Shown here: positions 7,271-16,700 of the stretch, in pieces
How positions within the stretch are numbered: position 1 is the first letter of the stretch
Layout of the letters: every line of letters begins with the position of its first letter
Source of the DNA: Ruminococcus sp.
GTDB taxonomy: Bacteria > Bacillota > Clostridia > Oscillospirales > Ruminococcaceae
Direction: 5' to 3'
DNA: 64,000 nucleotides
Assembly (NCBI GenBank): GCA_017622925.1
Contig: JAGAQC010000007.1
Span: forward strand, 35,421 to 99,420
Position numbers and translations under genes: made by a program
The notes under the pieces: generated by a model
The model's input: only the letters and a program-made list of their open reading frames with translations
The model's database searches: none
Told to the model about the DNA's origin: nothing

Positions 7271-9073
7271 TCACGAATCGAGTTTCAGTACGCTCATGAA
7301 AGCCTCCTGCGGTACTTCTACAGTACCGAGCTGTCTCATACGTTTTTTGCCCTCTTTCTGCTTTTCAAGGAGCTTCTTTTTACGTGTGATGTCGCCGCCG
7401 TAGCACTTCGCAAGAACGTCTTTTCTCATAGCTTTTACGGTCTCACGAGCGATTATCTTTCCTCCGATAGCCGCCTGAATGGGGACTTCAAAAAGCTGAC
7501 GGGGAATGTTTTCTTTCAGCTTTTCGGCGATTTTTCTTGCTCTGCCGTATGCCTTGTCCGCATGGATAATAAACGAAAGCGCGTCTACAATATCGCCGTT
7601 GAGGAGAATATCGAGCTTAACGAGCTTTGACGGCACATAGCCGAGCATTTCGTAATCAAAGCTTGCGTAGCCTTTTGTGCGTGATTTGAGAACGTCAAAG
7701 AAATCGTATACTATCTCGTTCAGGGGGAGTTCGTAGTGCAGCTCGACACGGGTATCGTCGAGGTACTTCATATCCTTGAAAATTCCACGCCTGTCCTGAC
7801 AAAGCTCCATGATGTTGCCGACAAATTCCGAGGGTGAGAGAATGCTTGCCTTTACCACGGGTTCTTCGGCAGTCTGAATAAGGGCAGGGTCGGGGTAGTT
7901 GGTAGGATTGTCGATATACTGCACATCGCCGTTAGTCATTGTGACCTTGTAGATAACGGAGGGAGCAGTCGTTATAAGGTCGAGGTTATACTCGCGTTCC
8001 AGACGTTCCTGTATTATCTCCATGTGGAGAAGTCCGAGGAATCCGCAGCGGAATCCGAATCCGAGAGCTATCGAAGTTTCAGGCTCAAAGGAAAGAGAAG
8101 CGTCGTTGAGCTGCAATTTTTCGAGAGCGTCACGCAGATCGCCGTACTTTGCGCCGTCCGCAGGATAAATTCCCGAGAAAACCATAGGATTTACTTTTCT
8201 GTAACCCGGAAGAGCCTCGTCACACGGAAAATCGTTGTTCGTGACCGTATCGCCCACACGGGTATCTCCGATACTCTTTATAGAAGCGGCGATATAGCCG
8301 ACCTCGCCTGCTTCGAGAGAACCGTTGTTCACGAGAGAAGAAGCGTCCATAAAGCCTGCTTCAACAACGTTGAAAACAGCTCCCGTAGCCATTAATCTGA
8401 TGTTGTCGCCGACCTTTACCCTGCCTTCCTTTATGCGGACGTAAATGATAACGCCCTTGTAGGAATCGTAGTAGCTGTCAAATATCAGGGCTTTAAGGGG
8501 CTTTTCGGGGTCGCCGTCAGGAGCCGGAACGTCCGTGACGATGCGTTCGAGGACTTCTTCTATATTAGTACCCATTTTTGCCGAAATACGGGGAGCGTCC
8601 ATTGCAGGGATACCGATAACGTTTTCGACCTCTGCACAGACGCGCTCGGGGTCTGCGGAGGGCAGGTCGATCTTGTTTACGACTGGGACGACTTCAAGGT
8701 CGTGTTCGATAGCAAGGTAGGTGTTGGCAAGGGTCTGAGCTTCAATGCCCTGCGAAGCGTCAACAACGAGAATTGCTCCCTCACAGGCGGCAAGAGAACG
8801 TGAAACTTCGTAGTTGAAGTCAACGTGTCCGGGCGTATCAATGAGATTGAAAATATAGTCCTCGCCGTTTTGCGCGGTATATTTCAGTCGGACGGCACGG
8901 GCTTTTATAGTTATTCCTCTTTCACGCTCGATGTCCATATTGTCAAGGAGCTGATCCTCCATATCCCGAACTGCGACGGTTTCGGTTTTTTCAAGAATTC
9001 GGTCGGCAAGGGTGGATTTTCCGTGATCTATATGCGCAACGATACAGAAATTTCTGATTTTATCATTAGCCAA
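7271..9073 (-). CDS. lepA: Elongation factor 4 (LepA) GTPase
   Basis: 600 residues from a TTG start at 9073. GAGGAA (9080-9085) lies 6 nt before it, and the protein then begins [19 protein letters not shown] as family members do. A longer frame from 9112 would add 13 unlikely residues. The GTPase shows AHIDHGKST (G1), DTPGHVDF (G3) and NKIDLPSA (G4), followed by EF-G-like domains and the LepA-specific C-terminus ending [18 protein letters not shown]. LepA acts on ribosomes, where it affects back-translocation or initiation. Confidence 0.96.
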   Translation of the reverse strand: MANDKIRNFCIVAHIDHGKSTLADRILEKTETVAVRDMEDQLLDNMDIERERGITIKARAVRLKYTAQNGEDYIFNLIDTPGHVDFNYEVSRSLAACEGAILVVDASQGIEAQTLANTYLAIEHDLEVVPVVNKIDLPSADPERVCAEVENVIGIPAMDAPRISAKMGTNIEEVLERIVTDVPAPDGDPEKPLKALIFDSYYDSYKGVIIYVRIKEGRVKVGDNIRLMATGAVFNVVEAGFMDASSLVNNGSLEAGEVGYIAASIKSIGDTRVGDTVTNNDFPCDEALPGYRKVNPMVFSGIYPADGAKYGDLRDALEKLQLNDASLSFEPETSIALGFGFRCGFLGLLHMEIIQERLEREYNLDLITTAPSVIYKVTMTNGDVQYIDNPTNYPDPALIQTAEEPVVKASILSPSEFVGNIMELCQDRRGIFKDMKYLDDTRVELHYELPLNEIVYDFFDVLKSRTKGYASFDYEMLGYVPSKLVKLDILLNGDIVDALSFIIHADKAYGRARKIAEKLKENIPRQLFEVPIQAAIGGKIIARETVKAMRKDVLAKCYGGDITRKKKLLEKQKEGKKRMRQLGTVEVPQEAFMSVLKLDS

Positions 9074-9189
9074 TTTAAGTTCCTCATTTCGCAAAATTTT
9101 CTTAATTAACATTATAGCAGAAAAAATGCGATTTGTAAAGCGTAAATTTTTATTTGCGGTAGAAATCGTTGAAAAAGCTACTCGAAATA

Positions 9190-9229
9190 ATAAGGCAACA
9201 CCTCACGATCTCTGCGAAGCGTTGCCTTG
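9190..9229. terminator. Short hairpin after the dockerin gene, TAAGGC arm
   Basis: AAGGCAAC and GTTGCCTT form a stem around about 20 nt, just past the stop of the dockerin gene and upstream of lepA on the same strand. It is probably a terminator. The stem base TAAGGCA matches the arm of the element at 2352-2529, so it may be a deleted remnant of such an element. Confidence 0.5.
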
Positions 9230-9238
9230 TTAAATTAT

Positions 9239-10807
9239 TTATGTTGTGGAGAGTTCAGCATATTTCTGGAGGATAAAGGAAGCGTCCGAAGCATCAACCG
9301 CACCGTTCTCGTCCCAGTCGGCGAGATTGCTGTTCAGATACGTTTTTCCGCCTGTGGAAAGAGAGGAATATGCCTGTAATACAGAGGAAGCGTCGCTTGC
9401 GTCGATCGTTCCGTCGCAGTTTACATCGCCCTTTTCTACCTTATGCTCAAATTGACCGTCCTTGTCTATATCAATGAAAAAGTCCGTAATACCGTTTTCG
9501 TCATATTTGACCTCTGTTTTTTGCGAAGCGAAAATATTTCCCATTTCTTTTTCATTGCCAACGAAGCGAACGCCTGTTCCTCCGTCAATAAAAAAGCTGT
9601 CGTTTGCAGGTTCAAAACTGAAACCCTCTAATACCTTGCCATAAAAATCAAACGACGTGTTACTTTTTTTGTAGAAGAAACTGTCGTTGTTCTCAGCTCC
9701 GACAGGTGATACACGTTCAGGATAATAAGTGCCGATTATATGATATGCTTTACCGTCAAAAGTGAACGTACTGTTGCCTGCGCTAAGCTGTGTTTCAATA
9801 TATGTATCGTCATTTGTTATCATCGTGCAGGAACCCGAATAGCCATAGTTATCGCAGTCTATTTTAAAGCTGTCAGCTTTTATAAAAAAGTTTCCGTTAT
9901 ATGCGTTATGGCAATAGTCAAGATATTCATTTTCTCTGTTTCGTACTGTTTCAATACCGTCTTTTATTGAGGTGATCGTATAAATAGCTGATGAATTCTT
10001 TTGTGTACATCTTATATTGAACAGGGCAGAAGTGTCTCCGTTGACCATTGTATCATTGTCAAATGCGATTATATGTATATCCTCTGTAGCTGAATTCGAG
10101 TATTTCGGGATATAGTAATCGTATGTCTCAGAGTTTACATAAATACACGTATCCTCAGAAAACGCGCTTTCTCCGTTAGCCGTGTTTACGGTATCTAAAG
10201 TCAGAATACATTTATCAAACACTCTTCCGTTGAAAGTCCATGAACCGTCCGTTATGCCTATACCTGTCACATGATGTCCCGTCCCCTCAGATGGCAGATC
10301 TGATTTTAATTCAGGATCAATACCACGATATCCAATGTGAAAGTACTCATTATTTGCATATGCTTTTTCAGCCGTTGCGAGAAGCGCAGGTATCTTATCC
10401 TTTGCAGAATCGTTTTTGAATGCGTAATGGTAAATGAAATTATTTACAAGCCTTTGACTTTCGTTTCTTATTTTTTCACGTAAAGCGGCGTTGTCGGATA
10501 TATCGGACATTTTTGCAGCATCTGCCTGTAGATCGCTGATCTTCAGTTCACCATTGTGTATAAGCACATCCATTATTGTGATATAGTAGCTTTCGTCACT
10601 ATAGTTTGTTTTACCGTCAGGATCAACTGATATATCCCACATAAACGGAATATTCAGATGCTCGGTGTCAGCGCCGAGTGAGGAAGCCAACGTTGCTAAA
10701 TCCTCCGCTGCATATACTGAGGTTGAATTTACTGCTGATACAGCGGTGGAAGCGAGAGAAACTGCTGTCATCATAGCTGCTGCAAGAATTGAAACTGTCT
10801 TTTTCAT
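9239..10807 (-). CDS. Secreted dockerin-bearing protein of unknown catalytic type
   Basis: 522 residues. A signal peptide (about 1-25, ILAAAMMTAVSLASTAVSA) is followed by about 420 residues that I cannot assign: an Asp/Tyr-rich N-terminal half and a beta-rich second half. The C-terminus is a type I dockerin of two calcium-binding repeats: GDVNCDGTIDASDASSVLQ and ADWDENGAVDASDASFILQ, each with the Dx(N/D)xDGxxD-type loop. The dockerin would fix the protein to a cellulosomal scaffoldin through a cohesin. The N-terminal region is the part worth a structure-based search. Confidence 0.85.
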   Translation of the reverse strand: MKKTVSILAAAMMTAVSLASTAVSAVNSTSVYAAEDLATLASSLGADTEHLNIPFMWDISVDPDGKTNYSDESYYITIMDVLIHNGELKISDLQADAAKMSDISDNAALREKIRNESQRLVNNFIYHYAFKNDSAKDKIPALLATAEKAYANNEYFHIGYRGIDPELKSDLPSEGTGHHVTGIGITDGSWTFNGRVFDKCILTLDTVNTANGESAFSEDTCIYVNSETYDYYIPKYSNSATEDIHIIAFDNDTMVNGDTSALFNIRCTQKNSSAIYTITSIKDGIETVRNRENEYLDYCHNAYNGNFFIKADSFKIDCDNYGYSGSCTMITNDDTYIETQLSAGNSTFTFDGKAYHIIGTYYPERVSPVGAENNDSFFYKKSNTSFDFYGKVLEGFSFEPANDSFFIDGGTGVRFVGNEKEMGNIFASQKTEVKYDENGITDFFIDIDKDGQFEHKVEKGDVNCDGTIDASDASSVLQAYSSLSTGGKTYLNSNLADWDENGAVDASDASFILQKYAELSTT

Positions 10808-11001
10808 TTAAATGTCCTTTCTGTTCGGTCAGACCGATCATAAAATTTTTTCTGCACAAAGTGTGTGGAACTTGTTTGACAAACGGCACATTGTGGTTGT
10901 TTTGCATGAACAGTAAACGTTGTTTTTAAGCGATATGTACCGTTTGGAAATAATACATATAGTTTATACAGGTGTAAACTCGATATTATGTCTGCAAAAT
11001 T

Positions 11002-11030
11002 ATTATAACATATATGCTCAAAATTGTCAA
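11002..11030 (-). promoter_or_regulatory. Sigma-A promoter of the dockerin gene
   Basis: On the minus strand TTGACA (11025-11030) and TATAAT (11002-11007) are separated by 17 bp, a consensus promoter. It implies a leader of about 190 nt before the ATG at 10807. The leader contains the small palindrome GGTCTGACC near the ribosome site but no riboswitch that I recognise. The rest of 11031-11252, ahead of panB, is AT-rich, with a possible TATAAT at 11189-11194 and no good -35. Confidence 0.7.
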
Positions 11031-11252
11031 TACTAAATTGAAGGTTTTTCGTGAAAATATATTTCAAGATTTATGCTTACTAATACAGCAAATGTTGTTA
11101 TCATGTAATTTCAGCTAAAGAGAGATTCAAAAGGGCAAAGAGTTTTCATATTTTTTTGCATTTTCACATAATCATCACAATTTTGGTATATAATACAGGT
11201 GTATCTTATCCGAATCAGTCGGAAAGGTAACTAAATTTTAAGGAGTATTAAA

Positions 11253-12092
11253 ATGAAAAACACTGTAGCAACTTTGCTGAAGCAGAAGCAATCGGGCGAT
11301 AAGATCACAATGCTTACTGCTTACGATTACACGACAGCAAAGATTTTTGATGAGTGCGGAGTTAATTCCATACTCGTCGGCGACTCTCTGGGAATGGTAA
11401 TGCTCGGCTATGAAAATACGCTTGCGGTCACAATGGAGGATATGATCCACCACACAGCCGCCGTATCGAGAGGAGCGGAGAACGCTTTTGTCGTTGCGGA
11501 CATGCCGTTTATGTCGTATCAGGTAAGCGTTCGGGAGGCAGTCATCAACGCAGGAAGGCTCATTAAAGAGGGCGGAGCAACCGCTGTAAAGCTGGAGGGC
11601 GGAGCGGAGGTCTGCGAACAGATCAGGGCTATCGTAAACGCTTCTATCCCCGTTGTAGCGCATTTGGGACTTACTCCGCAGTCGGTAAACGTTTTCGGCG
11701 GATTCAAGGTTCAGGGAAAGAGCCTTGACAAGGCAAAAAAGCTCATTGACGACGCCGTTAAGATTCAGGAGGCAGGAGCTTGCGCAGTCGTTCTCGAGGG
11801 AATACCGGCAAAGCTTGCGGAGATAATCACTAAAAAGCTCGCCATTCCTACTATAGGTATCGGGGCAGGCGGCGGCTGCGACGGTCAGGTGCTTGTATAT
11901 CAAGATATGCTCGGACTTACTGTAGGTCATACGCCGAAATTTGTAAAACGCTTTGCAGAAGCAGGCGACCTTATCCGCAGCGGCGTAAGCAATTATATAA
12001 ACGAGACTAAAAACGGAACGTTCCCGTCTGAGGAGCATACGTATTCCGTTGACGAGGAAATTATAGACAAGCTTGCGGGAGAGGTCGATTGA
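11253..12092 (+). CDS. panB: 3-methyl-2-oxobutanoate hydroxymethyltransferase (PanB)
   Basis: 279 residues. It transfers a hydroxymethyl group from 5,10-methylene-THF to 2-oxoisovalerate to give ketopantoate, the first committed step to pantothenate. Family motifs: [77 protein letters not shown] and [23 protein letters not shown] precedes the ATG. It heads panBCD; its stop is 1 bp from the panC start. Confidence 0.97.
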   Translation: MKNTVATLLKQKQSGDKITMLTAYDYTTAKIFDECGVNSILVGDSLGMVMLGYENTLAVTMEDMIHHTAAVSRGAENAFVVADMPFMSYQVSVREAVINAGRLIKEGGATAVKLEGGAEVCEQIRAIVNASIPVVAHLGLTPQSVNVFGGFKVQGKSLDKAKKLIDDAVKIQEAGACAVVLEGIPAKLAEIITKKLAIPTIGIGAGGGCDGQVLVYQDMLGLTVGHTPKFVKRFAEAGDLIRSGVSNYINETKNGTFPSEEHTYSVDEEIIDKLAGEVD

Positions 12093-12093
12093 T

Positions 12094-12942
12094 ATGAGAA
12101 TTGTAAAGACTATAGATGAAGTACGCAGACAGGTCAGGGAATGGAGAGCGCAGGGACTGACGGTGGGTCTTGTTCCTACAATGGGGTATCTCCACGAGGG
12201 TCATGCAAGCCTTATTGACGCTTCGCACAGAGATAACGACAGAACAGTTGTGTCCGACTTTGTGAACCCCATGCAGTTCGGTCCGTCGGAGGACCTTGAA
12301 AGCTATCCCCGTGACATCGAACATGACGCAAAGCTGGTCGAGGAACACGGCGGCGATATAATTTTCAATCCCGAGCCGAAGGAAATGTATCACGAGGGAT
12401 TTTCCTCGTTCGTTGATATGACAGTCCTTACCGAGGAGCTTTGCGGACTGAGCCGTCCCATTCATTTCAGAGGAGTTTGCACCGTTGTATCGAAGCTTTT
12501 CAATATCGTAAAGCCCGACCGCGCATATTTCGGCAAAAAGGACGCTCAGCAGCTTGCGGTCATACGTCACATGGTAAGCGATCTTGACATGGATATAGAG
12601 ATAATCGGCTGTCCCATAATCCGTGAAAAGGACGGACTTGCAAAAAGTTCACGGAACACCTACCTTAACGAAGCCGAGAGAAAGGCTGCATTAGTGCTTT
12701 CGCAGGCGGTTTTCCTCGGTATGGATATGGTAAGAAACGGCGAGAAAAACTGCGGCGTGATACTCGATGCAATGAAAGCGCATATAAACGCCGAACCTCT
12801 TGCAAAAACAGACTACGTAAAGATCGTTGACTGCGCGACAATGCAGCAGATAGAAACGCTCGACCGTCCGGCACTCTGCGCAATGGCGGTTTATATCGGA
12901 AAAACACGTCTTATAGATAACTTCTTCACGGAAGATGTATAA
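12094..12942 (+). CDS. panC: Pantothenate synthetase (PanC)
   Basis: 282 residues. It joins pantoate and beta-alanine with ATP through a pantoyl-adenylate. The ATG at 12094 gives the usual start MRIVKTIDEVR; GAGAGG lies about 9 nt upstream inside the end of panB. Motifs: GLVPTMGYLHEGHASLI (ATP-binding HxGH-type), FVNPMQFGPSEDLESYPRD, YFGKKDAQQLAVIRHMV and DGLAKSSRNTYL (KMSKS-like). Middle gene of panBCD. Confidence 0.97.
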   Translation: MRIVKTIDEVRRQVREWRAQGLTVGLVPTMGYLHEGHASLIDASHRDNDRTVVSDFVNPMQFGPSEDLESYPRDIEHDAKLVEEHGGDIIFNPEPKEMYHEGFSSFVDMTVLTEELCGLSRPIHFRGVCTVVSKLFNIVKPDRAYFGKKDAQQLAVIRHMVSDLDMDIEIIGCPIIREKDGLAKSSRNTYLNEAERKAALVLSQAVFLGMDMVRNGEKNCGVILDAMKAHINAEPLAKTDYVKIVDCATMQQIETLDRPALCAMAVYIGKTRLIDNFFTEDV

Positions 12943-12954
12943 GGGGGCGCAACA

Positions 12955-13338
12955 TTGCTTATTTCAATGCTTAAAAGTAAGATACATCGAGCTGTAATAA
13001 CTCAGGCGGAGCTTAATTATGTGGGAAGTATCACCATTGATGAAGCTCTTATGGAAGCGTCGGGGTTATACGAATACGAACGCGTTCACGTTGTAAATGT
13101 AAACAGCGGAAGCCGTATCGAAACATACGTTATTGCAGGCGAACGTGGCAGCGGCGTTATCTGTCTGAACGGAGCTGCCGCGCGTTCGGGACAAAAAGGC
13201 GATTCGGTCATTATTATGGCTTACGCTGATATGTCGCCGGAGGAAATAAAAACTCATAGCCCGAAAGTTGTATTTGTTGACGAGAAGAACGAAATAGTAA
13301 AGGTCAGCAGCTACGAAAAGCATGGGGCTTTGATATAA
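12955..13338 (+). CDS. panD: Aspartate 1-decarboxylase (PanD)
   Basis: 127 residues. It supplies beta-alanine for PanC. The proenzyme cleaves itself at Gly24-Ser25 (NYVGSITID) to make the pyruvoyl cofactor. The TTG start at 12955 is supported twice: GGGGG (12943-12947) sits 7 nt ahead, and this start puts the cleavage site at 24/25 exactly as in the E. coli enzyme; the next ATG (12967) has no suitable site. The final A of the TAA stop is the first base of the hairpin element that follows. Confidence 0.96.
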   Translation: MLISMLKSKIHRAVITQAELNYVGSITIDEALMEASGLYEYERVHVVNVNSGSRIETYVIAGERGSGVICLNGAAARSGQKGDSVIIMAYADMSPEEIKTHSPKVVFVDEKNEIVKVSSYEKHGALI

Positions 13339-13499
13339 GAGCCTGTTTAACATCTCCTCGCACACGTCTTTTCGGCAAATTTTGCCGAATCCTGCGTCAA
13401 AAATCCTTGCCATACGACAGTATGCCTGCGAATTTTTTCCTTGACTTCGACAAAATTATGCTCGAAAATTCGCATACGCCGAGATATTAAACAGGCTCT
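13338..13499. repeat. Palindromic hairpin element, AGAGCCTGTT-arm type (copy A1)
   Basis: A 162-bp element with ends AGAGCCTGTTTAACATCTC and its approximate complement GAGATATTAAACAGGCTCT. It contains the inner palindrome TTCGGCAAATTTTGCCGAA and the shared core (read on the minus strand) GCAGGCATAC, TGTC, GTATGGCAAGG. A second copy in opposite orientation is at 43879-44041. It directly abuts the panD stop codon. Confidence 0.8.
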
Positions 13500-13531
13500 A
13501 AAATCTAAGGCACTTCCCTAATATAAGAGAT

Positions 13532-13561
13532 AAGGCACTTCCGTATCGAAGTGCCTTTTTG
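13532..13561. terminator. Bidirectional terminator between panD and the DUF2520 gene
   Basis: AAGGCACTTC and GAAGTGCCTT pair around CGTATC and are followed by a T-run. An incomplete second copy of the left arm (TAAGGCACTTCC) lies at 13505-13516. It separates two convergent genes. Confidence 0.8.
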
Positions 13562-13563
13562 TA

Positions 13564-14406
13564 TCAGAGTATGTTTTTCATTTCGGAATAATCTGTATCA
13601 GAATGCTTCTGCTGCGCAAGCTCGATCAGTTTTTTGGAGACTGCCCTGTACATTTCGGCGTCAGTTTCGCTGCTGAGACAGCCGAGGTGCTTTTGTACGG
13701 TATCGGTATCGTTTCTTTCGACAGGACCCGTAAGAGCATTTACAGCTCCGACTTCAAATATGCGTTCAATGTTGCTCATAACGAGGGGACGAACGGCTTC
13801 GGCGGCTTCGCTTTCCGAAAATCCGCATTCATTAAGCAGCGATATACTTTCATAAATAAGCGCGCAAACAAGATTGCTTGATATTGAACAAGCTGCATGA
13901 TATTTGTTTTTTATGTCAGCGGATATTATCTTCACACGATTACCTGCGCTTTCAAATGTTTTTCTCCACAAATCAATGTGCGTATTATCGCCCTCGATGC
14001 AGAAAAAAGCGTTTTTCAGTTTGTCGTATGATTCAAATTTGCTGCTGACAGGGAACAGCGGATGAATAGAGTAGCCCTCCGCATTGTATTTATCAATGTC
14101 GGGAAAGGCTTCTTTTGCAGACATTGCGCCGCTGCAATGGCAGATGAGCTTTTCGTTCAGCTCGAAAGCCGTAAGACTTCTGTAAACCTCGCAGATGCTG
14201 TTGTCGGGAACGGTAATAAATACGGCGTCGCTTTTTTGCAAAAGCGTTGACAGGTCTGAAAATACCTCAGAACCCGTAAATTCCGCCGCTTCATATGCTG
14301 ATTCGGAGCTGCGGCTGTAATACCCCGACAGAGCCGTTCCGTTGGCGGCAAGATATTTTCCGAGAGAGCAGCCGACTTTTCCTGCGCCGATAAATCCTAT
14401 TTTCAT
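13564..14406 (-). CDS. Rossmann-fold / DUF2520 dehydrogenase-like protein, candidate ketopantoate reductase
   Basis: 280 residues. The N-terminus is a dinucleotide-binding fold, MKIGFIGAGKVGCSLGKYL, with SGYYSRS after the second strand and AVFITVPDNSI. A helical 6-phosphogluconate-dehydrogenase-like C-terminal domain follows (KYHAACSISSNLVCALI). This is the DUF2520 pattern. The gene converges on panBCD, which lacks a panE. Proteins of this kind sit beside pan genes in several Firmicutes, and I recall PanG of Francisella as a ketopantoate reductase of similar type, which should be checked. GGAGAT lies 8 nt before the ATG. Confidence 0.8.
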   Translation of the reverse strand: MKIGFIGAGKVGCSLGKYLAANGTALSGYYSRSSESAYEAAEFTGSEVFSDLSTLLQKSDAVFITVPDNSICEVYRSLTAFELNEKLICHCSGAMSAKEAFPDIDKYNAEGYSIHPLFPVSSKFESYDKLKNAFFCIEGDNTHIDLWRKTFESAGNRVKIISADIKNKYHAACSISSNLVCALIYESISLLNECGFSESEAAEAVRPLVMSNIERIFEVGAVNALTGPVERNDTDTVQKHLGCLSSETDAEMYRAVSKKLIELAQQKHSDTDYSEMKNIL

Positions 14407-14437
14407 GACATTATATCTCCATTTGATTTTTGTGGAT

Positions 14438-14692
14438 TCATTGATGCTCTATTTCATCATCTTTTAATACATCAAGAATTTCATAAGGATAACTACATAA
14501 TACACTGTCTAAATATTTAATTCCATAAAAATACTTACATATTGAAGTATTTTTCACTGCACATTTGTGTTCATTAGTGTTTTCTTCTTTGTTCCAAGGA
14601 CATATTTTTTGTTCCCAACTAATATCCGATTTGTCACTTGTTAAATCAATGTCCATATTTGCGCCGCTTAATTGTTTTACTTTCGTATTCAT
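14438..14692 (-). CDS. Small cysteine-containing protein of unknown function
   Basis: 84 residues, soluble and acidic, with four Cys: CPWNKEENTNEHKCAVKNTSICKYF and a later LCSYPYEIL. The spacing could bind a metal. GGAGGAG precedes the ATG by about 11 nt. It lies 31 bp ahead of the DUF2520 gene on the same strand. Its AT-richness exceeds that of its neighbours. It has the look of a real conserved small gene, but I do not recognise the family. Confidence 0.55.
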   Translation of the reverse strand: MNTKVKQLSGANMDIDLTSDKSDISWEQKICPWNKEENTNEHKCAVKNTSICKYFYGIKYLDSVLCSYPYEILDVLKDDEIEHQ

Positions 14693-14927
14693 ATTATTAC
14701 ATACTCCTCCATAAGTTCCCGATTTACTGAGTTATTTTAAGCAGCACTTCACAAAGTACGAACAGCTCTGCACATCATCTGTCTGCGTATTTTTCGGCTG
14801 CGGTGTTGTATTTGCTCTCTTATATTAATAAGAGTATATCACAAATTCACATTTCTGTCAATTCCCCTACAAAATTCACTTGCCAACTAAAACTTTACAC
14901 ATACGAAGAAAAAAATTTTCCGAACTA

Positions 14928-14956
14928 TTGACAAACGCACATTCATGATGTATAAT
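14928..14956 (+). promoter_or_regulatory. Sigma-A promoter of metK
   Basis: TTGACA (14928-14933), 17-bp spacer, TATAAT (14951-14956): a full consensus promoter just ahead of the SAM riboswitch. The stretch 14693-14927 before it is AT-rich intergenic DNA in which I see no gene. Confidence 0.85.
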
Positions 14957-14962
14957 AGAATC

Positions 14963-15080
14963 ATACCTTATCAAGAGCGGCGGAGGAAACAGGTCCTGTG
15001 AAGCCCGGCAACCTGCCAAGCGGAAAAGCTTGCGTATCGGTGCTAAATCCTGCGGTATATACCGAAAGATGAGGATCAAT
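14963..15080 (+). promoter_or_regulatory. SAM-I (S-box) riboswitch aptamer
   Basis: The leader shows the S-box hallmarks in order: CTTATCAAGAG, GGCGGAGG, TGAAGCCCGGCAACC, CGGTGCTAAATCC and a closing GATGAG that pairs with CTTATC (P1). It binds S-adenosylmethionine. It lies between the metK promoter and an intrinsic terminator, so high SAM should stop transcription of metK. Confidence 0.97.
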
Positions 15081-15106
15081 GAGCAGTTTTCAAAACTCAG
15101 AAATCA

Positions 15107-15137
15107 CAGCGTCCTACGGTAAGGACGCTTTTTCTTT
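15107..15137 (+). terminator. Riboswitch-controlled terminator of metK leader
   Basis: AGCGTCC and GGACGCT pair around TACGGTAA and are followed by TTTTTCTTTT. This is the expression platform of the SAM riboswitch. A frame that begins at 15137 overlaps it and lacks a ribosome site, so the metK start is placed later. Confidence 0.9.
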
Positions 15138-15166
15138 TGGTAAAGAAAAAATTATGGAGGTCAAAA

Positions 15167-16354
15167 ATGAAAAAGGTATTTTTCACATCGGAATCGGTAA
15201 CGGAAGGTCATCCCGATAAAATATGCGACCAGATCTCGGACGCTATTCTGGACGCAATGCTGGAGCAGGACGAAAATTCCCGAGTTGCCTGCGAAACAGT
15301 CGTTACCACGGGCATGATAATGTGCATGGGAGAAATTTCAACAAAGGCTAAGGTAGATATTCCGAAGATCGCGCGTAAGGTAGTTGCGGACATCGGCTAC
15401 GACAGGGCAAAGTACGGCTTTGACGCTCACACCTGTTCCGTTCTGACAACTATTGACGAGCAGTCCCCCGATATTGCAATGGGCGTAAACGAAGCATACG
15501 AGTATCGTGAGGAAAACGGCGAAAGCGACGGACTTTCAAACGGCGCGGGAGATCAGGGAATCATGTTCGGCTATGCGTGTAACGAGACTCCCGAGCTTAT
15601 GCCGCTCCCCATTTCGCTTGCTCACAAGCTTGCCATGAAGCTTACGGAGGTGCGCAAGGACGGAACGCTCCGTTACCTCCGACCCGACGGCAAATCTCAG
15701 GTAACTGTTGAATATCACGACGATAAGCCCGTAAGAGTAGACGCAGTTGTTGTATCTTCTCAGCATTCGGCAGACGTTTCTCTTGAACAGCTCAGACGCG
15801 ACATAGAGGAGTACGTTATACGCGCGGTTATCCCTGCCGAGCTTTTGGACGAAAATACAAAGTTTTACATAAATCCGACGGGACGTTTCGTTGTCGGCGG
15901 ACCGCAGGGCGACAGCGGTCTTACGGGACGTAAGATAATCGTTGATACATACGGCGGATATTCACGTCACGGCGGCGGAGCGTTCAGCGGAAAAGACCCG
16001 ACTAAGGTTGACCGTTCGGCGGCATATGCGGCTCGCTATATCGCTAAAAACATCGTTGCGGCAGGACTTGCGGACAAGTGCGAGGTACAGCTTTCCTACG
16101 CTATAGGAGTTGCAAAGCCTATTTCAATACTCGTTGACACATTCGGTACGGGAAAAGCTGACGAATCGCTTATTTCCGAAGCCGTTTCCAAGCTTTTCGA
16201 CCTCAGACCGTCGGCAATTATAAAAATGCTCGACCTGAAAAAGCCGCAGTACCGCCGTCTTGCGGCATACGGACATATGGGACGTGAAGACCTCGGCACG
16301 GCATGGGAAAAAACGGATAAAGCAGAAGCTCTCAGAGCGGCTGTTATCTCATAA
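15167..16354 (+). CDS. metK: S-adenosylmethionine synthetase (MetK)
   Basis: 395 residues. It makes SAM from methionine and ATP. The ATG at 15167 follows GGAGG (15156-15160) by 6 nt and gives the family start [20 protein letters not shown]. Other signatures: [33 protein letters not shown] (phosphate loop), [19 protein letters not shown] and the C-terminal GRED. Expression is under the S-box upstream. The stop is followed within 2 bp by an about 282-bp repeat element. Confidence 0.98.
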   Translation: MKKVFFTSESVTEGHPDKICDQISDAILDAMLEQDENSRVACETVVTTGMIMCMGEISTKAKVDIPKIARKVVADIGYDRAKYGFDAHTCSVLTTIDEQSPDIAMGVNEAYEYREENGESDGLSNGAGDQGIMFGYACNETPELMPLPISLAHKLAMKLTEVRKDGTLRYLRPDGKSQVTVEYHDDKPVRVDAVVVSSQHSADVSLEQLRRDIEEYVIRAVIPAELLDENTKFYINPTGRFVVGGPQGDSGLTGRKIIVDTYGGYSRHGGGAFSGKDPTKVDRSAAYAARYIAKNIVAAGLADKCEVQLSYAIGVAKPISILVDTFGTGKADESLISEAVSKLFDLRPSAIIKMLDLKKPQYRRLAAYGHMGREDLGTAWEKTDKAEALRAAVIS

Positions 16355-16355
16355 T

Positions 16356-16637
16356 CACTGTTTACAACTTATGTGGGGGACGCTGGGCTAACCGCCCCGT
16401 ACCCTCTGTCACTTCGTGACATCTCCCTACACTGTAGGGAGTCACCCCACGCCCCCTGCCAAAGGGGTGACCCCTTTGGAATCTCTGCTGTCGTAAATTT
16501 TCCTGCATAAAGCTTTCCGTATACATTTGAATCCATATTTTTATAGCTTTATGCAGGAGAATTTACGATATAGGGTTCAAGAGTTTACCTTTTGGCAAAA
16601 GATACGGGAAACAATATCCACTAAGTTGTGGATAGCG
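16356..16637 (+). repeat. 282-bp multi-hairpin element (copy C1)
   Basis: One of four related elements in the window (also 33109, 35866 and a partial copy at 63660). Ends are imperfect inverted repeats: CACTGTTTACAACTTATGTGG and CCACTAAGTTGTGGATAGCG. Inside are four hairpins: GTCACTTCGTGAC; CTCCCTACACTGTAGGGAG; CCAAAGGGG/CCCCTTTGG; and a long stem with CGTAAATT, CCTGCATAAAG and their complements. No credible protein is encoded. It begins 2 bp after the metK stop. Confidence 0.85.
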
Positions 16638-16660
16638 ATTTCATAATAACAAGTTTGCTT

Positions 16661-16699
16661 AAAAAGCTCCGTTGGTTATAGTTTCAACGGAGCTTTTAA
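16661..16699. terminator. Bidirectional terminator before the two-component operon end
   Basis: AAAAGCTCCGTTG and CAACGGAGCTTTT form a stem with A/T flanks, immediately after the stop of the minus-strand gene 16701-17723. It also faces metK. Confidence 0.8.
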
Positions 16700-16700
16700 A

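Noticed and set aside
10808-10995. Riboswitch in the long leader of the dockerin gene
   Set aside because: No conserved aptamer motif was found; only a short GGTCTGACC palindrome is visible.
11238-12038. 266-codon open frame antisense to panB
   Set aside because: Shadow of panB; no ribosome site or recognisable domain.
16356-16637. Element C1 considered as an insertion sequence with a transposase
   Set aside because: No open frame is conserved among the four copies; at most it is non-autonomous.
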